From contig JAFQPT010000064.1 of NCBI GenBank assembly GCA_017411665.1, forward strand, positions 1 to 5,896: a DNA stretch of 5,896 nucleotides. The letters are read 5' to 3'. This DNA comes from Oscillospiraceae bacterium (lineage in GTDB: Bacteria > Bacillota_A > Clostridia > Oscillospirales > Oscillospiraceae). The notes beneath the pieces were generated by a model. It saw nothing but the letters and a program-made list of their open reading frames with translations, was not told the DNA's origin and ran no database searches. Position 1 is the first letter of the stretch. Every line of letters starts with the position of its first letter. The translations under genes were made by a program, and so were the position numbers. This document shows, piece by piece, positions 1 to 4,740 of the stretch.

Positions 1-441
1 ATTGTATGCGATGAGCCGGTTTCTGCATTGGACGTTTCCGTTCAGAATCAGATTTTGAATCTAATGAAGGAAATTAAACAGCAGTACGGTTTGACTTATC
101 TTTTTATCAGCCATGACCTTTCTGTTGTCAGATTTATTGCTGACAGAGTTTGTGTGATGTTCCTCGGAAAGCTGTGTGAACTGGGGGATACGGAGACAAT
201 TTACAATCATCCGCTGCACCCCTATACGAAGTTCCTGCTGGATGCGATTCCCAAGGCTGATCCTCACCAGCGCAGAGCATCTCGCTTGCTGTTGAGCGGT
301 GAACTGCCCAGCCCGGTCAATCCGCCTTCCGGCTGTCGATTCCATACACGCTGCCCCTATGCAACGGCTGACTGTGCACGCGTTGAGCCGGAAATGCACG
401 AAGTAGAAGGACGCATGGTAGCTTGTCACCTGTACGGATGA
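1..441 (+). CDS. Peptide ABC transporter ATP-binding protein, OppF/DppF type (3' part only)
   Basis: This is the C-terminal 146 codons of a cytoplasmic ATPase that powers oligo- or dipeptide import; the 5' end lies outside the window. The first codons are the Walker B motif IVCDEP (Asp4, catalytic Glu5), followed by the D-loop SALD (residues 8-11) and the H-loop histidine in LFISHD (His38). The EPVSALDVSVQ wording is more like F-type (OppF/DppF) than D-type subunits. After about residue 70 comes the oligopeptide-transporter C-terminal extension, with HPYTKFLL and PSPVNPPSGC, and four cysteines at 112, 118, 125 and 142 in the arrangement that binds a [4Fe-4S] cluster in some family members. 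Walker A and the signature motif are off the window. It ends 10 nt before a dipeptidase gene, consistent with one operon for peptide uptake and cleavage. Peptide specificity cannot be told. Confidence 0.95.
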   Translation: MVCDEPVSALDVSVQNQILNLMKEIKQQYGLTYLFISHDLSVVRFIADRVCVMFLGKLCELGDTETIYNHPLHPYTKFLLDAIPKADPHQRRASRLLLSGELPSPVNPPSGCRFHTRCPYATADCARVEPEMHEVEGRMVACHLYG

Positions 442-443
442 GG
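440..443 (+). promoter_or_regulatory. Ribosome binding site for the dipeptidase GTG start
   Basis: GAGG lies 8 nt before the GTG at 452 and overlaps the TGA stop of the transporter gene. It supports the non-ATG start and suggests that ribosomes ending on the ATPase gene can reinitiate here. Confidence 0.7.
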
Positions 444-451
444 TAAGTGCT

Positions 452-1378
452 GTGAAACATATTCGATATTTCGACGGACATTGTGATACGATTTATCGCT
501 GTTATGTAACTGGCGAGGGGATGCGCTCCAATGGCGGTCACATTGCTTTGGATCGAATTGATGGGTTTGATTCCTATGCACAGATGTTTACTTTCTTCTG
601 GGACGCTGATGAAGCGCCTGCTCGTGGGATGCTGGCGGTTGCAAAGGAAATGTATGTACTGTTCCAAAATCAGCTCCAGCTCAATTCCGACTGTTTGATT
701 CATTGCCGCAGTACAGCGGATGTTTTGAAGTGTGCGGGAAAGGGGAAGGTATGCGCCCTTCTTTCTGTTGAAGGTGCTGATCTTTTGGATTGTGATCCCG
801 ACAATATTGAACTGGCTCAGCAGTGGGGTGTGAAACTGATCAATCCTACCTGGAATTGTTCCAATGCGCTCAGCGGGTCCCACTGCAGAGATAATCACAG
901 AGGATTATCTGACGTGGGTCGTGCTTTTGTGAAACAGGCGGAACAGGCGAACATTTTGATGGATGTGTCTCATTTGTCTCAGAAAGGGTTCTGGGATCTT
1001 GTCGAGATGACCTCCAGGCCTATTGTTGCATCTCACTCTAATTCCCGCAGCGTATATGAACACAGCAGAGGCTTGACGGATGACCAGTTTAGAGCGGTTT
1101 GTGAAACAGGCGGAGTTGTGGGCTTGAATTTTTATTCCGGCTTTGTCGGGACTCATCCCACAATGGACATGCTGATTCGTCATCTGGAACATTTTTTGGA
1201 GCTTGGCGGGGAAAAGCATGTTGCAATTGGTGGCGATCTGGATGGATGTGATGAGACCGTCATCGGAATCAATGGTGTTCAGGATGTGCCGAAATTGTGG
1301 ATGGATTTGAAAGAAAAAGGCTATTCCGATCAGCTTCTGGATGATTTGTTCTGGAATAACTGGCTGAGATTGTTTTAA
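452..1378 (+). CDS. Membrane-dipeptidase-family (peptidase M19) dipeptidase
   Basis: A 308-residue zinc dipeptidase of the M19 (renal dipeptidase) family, expected to cleave dipeptides in the cytoplasm since no signal peptide is seen. The metal-site motifs are all present in order: DGHCDT near the N terminus (His10, Asp12), the bridging glutamate in SVEGAD (Glu107), DVSHLS (His174), VASHSNSR (His195) and IGGDLDG (Asp262). The C-terminal NNWLRLF matches the usual family ending GGNxLRVF, so the protein is full length. The GTG start fits the ribosome binding site and places the HxD motif at the usual N-terminal position. Its place directly behind a peptide-importer ATPase suggests it hydrolyses imported dipeptides. 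Eleven cysteines are noticeable but typical of anaerobes. Substrate range (L,L, L,D or beta-lactam-like) is not decidable. Confidence 0.96.
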   Translation: MKHIRYFDGHCDTIYRCYVTGEGMRSNGGHIALDRIDGFDSYAQMFTFFWDADEAPARGMLAVAKEMYVLFQNQLQLNSDCLIHCRSTADVLKCAGKGKVCALLSVEGADLLDCDPDNIELAQQWGVKLINPTWNCSNALSGSHCRDNHRGLSDVGRAFVKQAEQANILMDVSHLSQKGFWDLVEMTSRPIVASHSNSRSVYEHSRGLTDDQFRAVCETGGVVGLNFYSGFVGTHPTMDMLIRHLEHFLELGGEKHVAIGGDLDGCDETVIGINGVQDVPKLWMDLKEKGYSDQLLDDLFWNNWLRLF

Positions 1379-1415
1379 AAATAGGAAAGAGCAAGTCTCT
1401 TTCCTATTTTTTTGT
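1377..1415 (+). terminator. Intrinsic terminator after the dipeptidase gene
   Basis: A perfect 15-bp stem (1377-1391 with 1397-1411) with a 5-nt loop overlaps the TAA stop and runs into a T tract. The outer five pairs are A:T, so the hairpin is nearly symmetric and could also work on the minus strand. Confidence 0.93.
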
Positions 1416-1449
1416 TTTGATTCTGTCGATTTCTGCATGGAGGATTCTC

Positions 1450-1478
1450 TTGACAAACCATGTGTGAATCCATATAAT
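1450..1478 (+). promoter_or_regulatory. Consensus vegetative promoter for tRNA-Pro
   Basis: The -35 box TTGACA (1450-1455) and -10 box TATAAT (1473-1478) are both perfect, separated by 17 nt. The tRNA begins 18 nt after the -10 box, so a primary transcript would carry a short leader of about 10 nt to be removed by RNase P. This is the strongest sigma-A-type promoter in the window. Confidence 0.95.
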
Positions 1479-1495
1479 AGTAAAGCTAATTATTT

Positions 1496-1571
1496 CGGGG
1501 TATAGCGCAGATGGTAGCGCGCTTGGTTCGGGTCCAAGAGGCCGTGGGTTCGACTCCCGCTACTCCGACCA
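1496..1571 (+). tRNA. tRNA-Pro (anticodon CGG)
   Basis: A complete 76-nt cloverleaf with genome-encoded CCA (1569-1571). The acceptor stem CGGGGTA pairs with TACTCCG with one G:U; the C1:G72 pair is the bacterial proline tRNA identity feature. The D stem is GCGC/GCGC, the anticodon stem CTTGG/CCAAG, and the loop TTCGGGT gives anticodon CGG at 1529-1531 with G37 after it. The T arm is GTGGG/CCCGC around TTCGACT. It reads CCG codons. It stands alone between its own promoter and terminator. Confidence 0.97.
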
Positions 1572-1607
1572 CGTCGTCGCAGGCGTTTTGTTTGCGACGA
1601 CGTTTTT
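1571..1607 (+). terminator. Intrinsic terminator of the tRNA-Pro unit
   Basis: A 10-bp GC-rich stem (1571-1580 with 1594-1603) with a 13-nt loop is followed by a run of T. The stem starts on the last A of the encoded CCA, so terminator and mature tRNA end abut with no spacer. Confidence 0.88.
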
Positions 1608-1649
1608 CTGCGAAAAAATATCGTCTTTACATTGTTTTAACGTCTTTAC

Positions 1650-1654
1650 GGAGG
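1650..1654 (+). promoter_or_regulatory. Ribosome binding site for the permease GTG start
   Basis: GGAGG with 7 nt before the GTG at 1662. It decides the start over an overlapping other-frame ORF beginning at 1588, which would start inside the tRNA terminator and has no ribosome binding site. Confidence 0.85.
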
Positions 1655-1661
1655 TATTTCT

Positions 1662-2774
1662 GTGGTTCAGCAGATTAAATCTTTTATTGCAAAAGAAACA
1701 GTCTTGTGCATTGCTGCATTGTGCGCTGTCTGCACGATGTTTCTGGTTCCCCCTGACCATGAATATTTGGGATATATTGACTTTCGTGTTTTGTGCCTGC
1801 TGCTGTGCTTGATGGCGGTTGTGGGCGGATTTAAGAGTGTTGGTGCGTTTCAGACTCTGACTTATCAGATGCTCAGTCGTGTTCATAATGGACGAGCATT
1901 GAGCGTTACGCTGGTTCTGCTGCCGTTTTTCAGTTCCATGCTTGTAACCAATGACGTGGCGCTGATCGTCTTTATTCCTTTTACACTGTCTCTGCTGGAT
2001 CAGTTGGGCTGCAATCGTTATATGATTCCCATTATTGTTCTGCAAACCATTGCTGCCAATCTCGGCAGTATGGCAACCCCTGTAGGCAATCCTCAGAACC
2101 TGTACCTGTATGCAGCTTATAATATGAGTGCTGCTGACTTTTTCTCGGTTACGCTGCCACTGACAGGCATTAGCCTTCTTGCATTGATTGCTGCTGCTTA
2201 CCCTGCACTGCCTAAGGTACTGCCGGAACAGAAGCTGGAAAATGAAAAAATCACAAGCGTGAAAAAGATGCTGGTGTATGCGGCACTGTTTATGGTGTGT
2301 CTGTTGACTGTCTTCCGTGTGATTCCTTATGTTTTGACTACAATTCTGATTGTGGCAGTTCTTGCGGTTTCTGACCGTAAGCTGTTTAAAGAAATTGACG
2401 TGATGCTTCTGATTACGTTTGTCTGTTTCTTCGTTGTGTCTGAAAATCTGGGTCGCATGGATGTGATTCGTGATTTCCTGCAGAGTGTGTTGGGGAATAA
2501 TACACTGCTGACTGCTGTTGGGACAAGCCAGATTATCAGCAATGTACCCGCAGCGGTATTGCTGTCCGGTTTTACCGACCAGTGGCGTGAAATGCTTGCA
2601 GGCGTGAATATTGGTGGCCTTGGGACTCCCGTTGCCTCTTTGGCAAGTTTGATTACCTTGAAGTTCTACGTTCGTTGGCCAGGTGCTCAGATTCTGAAGT
2701 TTATGGGTGTATTTACTTCTGCAAATCTTGCAGGTCTGGGAATTCTGCTGATGATTCCCATGTTTCTGTTTTAA
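1662..2774 (+). CDS. SLC13/ArsB-like (ion transporter superfamily) membrane permease
   Basis: A 370-residue polytopic inner-membrane protein of the IT superfamily that includes CitMHS, SLC13/DASS, NhaD and ArsB; roughly ten hydrophobic segments can be seen. The two pseudo-symmetric halves each show the expected signatures. In the first half these are TNDVALIVFIPF (residues 96-107) and the substrate-loop motif NLGSMATPVGNPQN (133-146). In the second half they are SNVPAAVLL (293-301) and the loop motif NIGGLGTPVASLASL (316-330). A polar, charged stretch at about 184-202 links the halves. It is somewhat shorter than many family members (often above 400) but both motif pairs are intact, so it is probably functional. 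The substrate could be a di- or tricarboxylate or another anion; sequence alone does not tell. No clear promoter precedes it, so it may depend on an unrecognised promoter or on readthrough from the tRNA unit. Confidence 0.92.
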   Translation: MVQQIKSFIAKETVLCIAALCAVCTMFLVPPDHEYLGYIDFRVLCLLLCLMAVVGGFKSVGAFQTLTYQMLSRVHNGRALSVTLVLLPFFSSMLVTNDVALIVFIPFTLSLLDQLGCNRYMIPIIVLQTIAANLGSMATPVGNPQNLYLYAAYNMSAADFFSVTLPLTGISLLALIAAAYPALPKVLPEQKLENEKITSVKKMLVYAALFMVCLLTVFRVIPYVLTTILIVAVLAVSDRKLFKEIDVMLLITFVCFFVVSENLGRMDVIRDFLQSVLGNNTLLTAVGTSQIISNVPAAVLLSGFTDQWREMLAGVNIGGLGTPVASLASLITLKFYVRWPGAQILKFMGVFTSANLAGLGILLMIPMFLF

Positions 2775-2830
2775 TATCTGAAATAAGAAAAAGACCGTCC
2801 ATAGACGGTCTTTTTTGCTTATTTCAGATA
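2775..2830 (+). terminator. Long nested-stem terminator after the permease gene
   Basis: The core stem pairs 2788-2799 with 2804-2815 around a CATA loop and carries a T run, the normal intrinsic terminator form. It is extended by an outer perfect 13-bp stem (2775-2787 with 2818-2830), with only T2816 and G2817 unpaired, giving about 25 bp in all. The A run on the left arm means it also has a T-tailed form on the minus strand and may be bidirectional. Confidence 0.93.
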
Positions 2831-2841
2831 AAATACCTTGA

Positions 2842-3072
2842 ATATATATAATTCTAAGAGCGGATGCGAATTTTAGTACAGGGGTAACAAATTCAATTGA
2901 TTTCTATGCAAGGGCTTTCATACATTACACTGAGGATGAACATGGTAATTATAATTTTGAATAACAGCATATTCCTGAGCCCGGTAATGCTTTTCTCGAA
3001 TATGAGGATGATATATTGTATTATAAAGGAACCCACGACATGTTCATTCTTAAAATTAAGACGATAAAATGA
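2842..3072 (+). pseudogene. Probable gene relic of unknown family, interrupted by an in-frame stop
   Basis: This fills most of the 422-nt gap between the permease and the M23 gene. One frame (codons starting at 2842) reads 40 codons to a TAA at 2962-2964, then continues in the same frame for 35 codons to TGA at 3070-3072. Both halves look like real protein, for example NSIDFYARAFIHYTEDEHG before the stop and EPGNAFLEYEDDILYY and KGTHDMFILKIK after it: mixed charged, aromatic and alternating hydrophobic residues, not the low-complexity text usual in AT-rich spacers. No ATG, GTG or TTG lies in frame in the first part and no ribosome binding site is visible, so the 5' end also seems lost. The region is much more AT-rich than its neighbours (3001-3120 is about 25% G+C). 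I do not recognise the family. It could be chance coding. Confidence 0.45.
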
Positions 3073-3109
3073 TTATATAAGAATATAGTTTAAAAGAACA
3101 TTTGATAAT

Positions 3110-3147
3110 AAAGCCACACAATGCAAATCACATTGTGTGGCTTTGTT
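3110..3147 (+). terminator. Hairpin terminator upstream of the M23 gene
   Basis: A perfect 14-bp stem (3110-3123 with 3131-3144) with a 7-nt loop is followed by a T-rich but interrupted tail (TTTGTTCTATT). It would end transcripts from the relic region and insulate the M23-M50 operon. Its tail overlaps the candidate -35 element of the next promoter. Confidence 0.8.
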
Positions 3148-3175
3148 CTATTCTTGTACGGCTTGTTCATACAAT
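3146..3175 (+). promoter_or_regulatory. Candidate sporulation sigma-E promoter for the M23-M50 operon
   Basis: CATACAAT at 3168-3175 exactly matches the sigma-E -10 consensus known from Bacillus subtilis (CATACAMT). Fifteen nt upstream, TTCTATT (3146-3152) is a partial match to the ATATT-type -35 element. No good TTGACA/TATAAT pair exists here. The predicted start near 3182 would leave a leader of about 15 nt that barely includes the ribosome binding site. In B. subtilis the spoIVF operon is sigma-E controlled, which fits the genes downstream. Confidence 0.6.
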
Positions 3176-3182
3176 GACCTGT

Positions 3183-3190
3183 GAGGGGGA
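3183..3190 (+). promoter_or_regulatory. Ribosome binding site for the M23 TTG start
   Basis: GAGGGGGA ends 6 nt before the TTG at 3197. It is the only good site near the N terminus and supports the rare TTG start, which places a membrane anchor at residues 6-24. Confidence 0.75.
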
Positions 3191-3196
3191 ATTGAT

Positions 3197-4018
3197 TTGA
3201 ATCATTGGAAAGTATATGTTTCGTCAGCGGTGTTCGTTACGGTTACAATATTAAAACTGCTCCTACCCGAGCAGACTGCGTATGCCAGGCAGGAAGTGGT
3301 GGAGCTGATTGACATGGATATAGACTATCGCGAAATTGCGGTGCAGGTGGGAAAGGTTGTGACGGACGATTCCGTACAGCAGGTATTCGATTATTTGCAG
3401 GACAAATCGAACGAGGTGTTCGGAGAAACGGTAACAATTCCCGAAGTTACCCCTGCATTGGAATGCACTCCTATACCTACGTTGATTGTGCCTCCTACTC
3501 CAACTGAATCATATGTGCAAGCGCAGGAACCACCTCAAAATGTTCTTGCCGCGGTTGAAGCATTTCAAAGCTCTCAGGAGGCTTATGTAGGTTATGCGAC
3601 ACCGGAAACCGTATCATACGCAAATCTGATCATTCCTTTTTCGTACAGCAGTCCCATTTCCGGAGTGAAGTCATCGGGCTTTGGATACCGAGTTCATCCG
3701 ATTGAGGGAGAAGTTCGATTTCACTACGGAACGGACTATGCCGCAGAGGAAGGAACTCCGATTACCGCTTTCGCGGATGGGCAGGTCAGTATGACGGGGT
3801 ATGAAAAAGGGTATGGAAACTTTGTGGAAATCACCCATGCGGATGGATGGAAGACCTTGTATGCCCATTGCAGTGAAGTAAATGTGAACTGGTATCAGAA
3901 TGTGAAGATGGGAGACGTGATTGCGTTGGCGGGTGCAACAGGGGAGACAACAGGGCCGCATTTACACTTGGAGCTGATGCATGATGGATTCTATACGAAT
4001 CCGGAGTTTTTCTTCTGA
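3197..4018 (+). CDS. Membrane-anchored M23 (LytM-domain) peptidase-like protein, SpoIVFA-like
   Basis: A 273-residue protein with one N-terminal membrane segment (about residues 6-24), a region of unknown fold (30-80), a Pro/Thr-rich linker (about 81-115) and a C-terminal M23/LytM domain (about 145-273). The domain shows GFGYRVHP (161-168), the HxxxD zinc motif in HYGTD (His176, Asp180), YAH (His224) and the HxH motif in GPHLHLEL (His255, His257), so the residues needed for a zinc endopeptidase appear intact. The anchor suggests the domain lies outside the cytoplasm or in the intermembrane space of a forespore. Its stop overlaps the start of an M50 protease gene, the arrangement of spoIVFA-spoIVFB in Bacillus, where SpoIVFA holds the protease inactive until signalled. 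Role here is inferred from domain, neighbours and the candidate sigma-E promoter. A plain cell-wall hydrolase is the alternative. Confidence 0.88.
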   Translation: MNHWKVYVSSAVFVTVTILKLLLPEQTAYARQEVVELIDMDIDYREIAVQVGKVVTDDSVQQVFDYLQDKSNEVFGETVTIPEVTPALECTPIPTLIVPPTPTESYVQAQEPPQNVLAAVEAFQSSQEAYVGYATPETVSYANLIIPFSYSSPISGVKSSGFGYRVHPIEGEVRFHYGTDYAAEEGTPITAFADGQVSMTGYEKGYGNFVEITHADGWKTLYAHCSEVNVNWYQNVKMGDVIALAGATGETTGPHLHLELMHDGFYTNPEFFF

Positions 4019-4623
4019 TGAGAAAGTACCTACAGATGTTCGAAATTCATCCGAGCGGATGGCTGATGCTGTCTGTATTATTCTTTTTTGCGGATTTGGA
4101 TGAGTTTTTAATTGTAATATGCTGTGTTCTTGTTCATGAAACGGGGCATCTGCTTGCTTTACGGCTGTTTAAAATTTCTGTACGGCGGATTACCTTAAAT
4201 TTCACCGGGGTTATTATATGGTATCACGAATTTTGCTTGTTTGGATTTCGAGAAGCTGTTGTTGCGATGGCAGGTCCGTTGCTCGGGCTGTGTTTCGGAA
4301 TAGTATGTTCCTATGTAGGGAACCTGTTTGATTGGGAACTGTTCTATTTAATGGCCGGTTGCAATACGATTTTGTCGTTGTTTAATTTGTTGCCTGCAAA
4401 GCCGCTGGATGGATGGCGATGTATTCATGCGCTTTGGCCAAATGCAGCTTATGTTCTCAGTGTATGTACAGCAATTACTGTTGCCATGGTTGGTGTATGG
4501 TTGATGTATGAAGGATACGGAACTGCGTTGGCAATTATGGGGATTATACTGCTGCGACAGGAACCATTCGAATATGATGGAAGAATTCGTAAACGCAGTA
4601 CATATCGAAAAGACGCTTATTGA
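4018..4623 (+). CDS. spoIVFB: Site-2 protease, peptidase M50 family, SpoIVFB-like
   Basis: A 201-residue intramembrane zinc metalloprotease. The active-site HExxH appears as HETGH in a membrane helix (His40, Glu41, His44) and the third ligand as Asp131 in NLLPAKPLDGWR (123-134), close to the NLLPxxPLDGGR of SpoIVFB. AMAGPL (83-88) is the conserved family motif between them. About five to six hydrophobic segments can be seen. In Bacillus, SpoIVFB cleaves pro-sigma-K in the mother cell. The ATG overlaps the upstream stop in TGATG, implying translational coupling and fixed stoichiometry with the M23 partner. It ends soon after the last helix, with only a short basic tail, so it lacks the C-terminal CBS domain of Bacillus SpoIVFB (about 288 aa). 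The family call is firm; the sporulation role and symbol are inference from motifs and context. Confidence 0.9.
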   Translation: MRKYLQMFEIHPSGWLMLSVLFFFADLDEFLIVICCVLVHETGHLLALRLFKISVRRITLNFTGVIIWYHEFCLFGFREAVVAMAGPLLGLCFGIVCSYVGNLFDWELFYLMAGCNTILSLFNLLPAKPLDGWRCIHALWPNAAYVLSVCTAITVAMVGVWLMYEGYGTALAIMGIILLRQEPFEYDGRIRKRSTYRKDAY

Positions 4624-4638
4624 AAGAGGCGTCTTTTT
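4608..4638 (+). terminator. Intrinsic terminator overlapping the end of the M50 gene
   Basis: AAAAGACGC (4608-4616) pairs with GCGTCTTTT (4629-4637), extendable by a T:G and a T:A pair, then a T run. The left arm codes for the last residues of the protease and the TGA stop sits in the loop, so translation and termination are packed together. Confidence 0.85.
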
Positions 4639-4653
4639 GCAATGTTCGTATAC

Positions 4654-4682
4654 TTGCCAAACGAATCGTGTTATTGTAAAAT
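4654..4682 (+). promoter_or_regulatory. Vegetative promoter for the radical SAM gene
   Basis: TTGCCA (4654-4659) and TAAAAT (4677-4682) are separated by 17 nt, each differing from consensus by one base. Predicted start is near 4689, leaving a leader of about 50 nt. Lying just after the M50 terminator, it separates vegetative expression of the radical SAM gene from the M23-M50 pair. Confidence 0.72.
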
Positions 4683-4740
4683 ATATAAGTTAAAGATAAA
4701 TGCTCCCACAATAACTGTGGATCTAATAGGAGTAGATACT

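Noticed and set aside
317..898. 193-residue open frame on the minus strand
   Set aside because: Antisense to the transporter end and the dipeptidase, both supported by conserved motifs; spurious.
1545..1571. tRNA 3' end as an attL/attR attachment site
   Set aside because: No second copy of the tRNA 3' end and no integrase gene in the window.
1588..1812. 74-residue plus-strand frame ahead of the permease
   Set aside because: It would start inside the tRNA terminator, lacks a ribosome binding site, and overlaps the permease start, which has GGAGG and a motif-bearing product.
1560..2045. 161-residue minus-strand frame
   Set aside because: Rich in Gln, Asn and His as expected for the antisense of a hydrophobic membrane-protein gene; no motifs.
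2962..2964. TAA in the relic as a recoded or read-through stop
   Set aside because: No start codon, no ribosome binding site and no readthrough or selenocysteine-type element is visible; decay is the simpler explanation.
3110..3144. Inverted repeat as an insertion-sequence end or CRISPR repeat
   Set aside because: It is a single hairpin with T-rich tail and no transposase, target duplication or further copies in the window.
4508..4693. 61-residue plus-strand frame at the end of the M50 gene
   Set aside because: Overlaps the protease in another frame and runs through its terminator and the next promoter.
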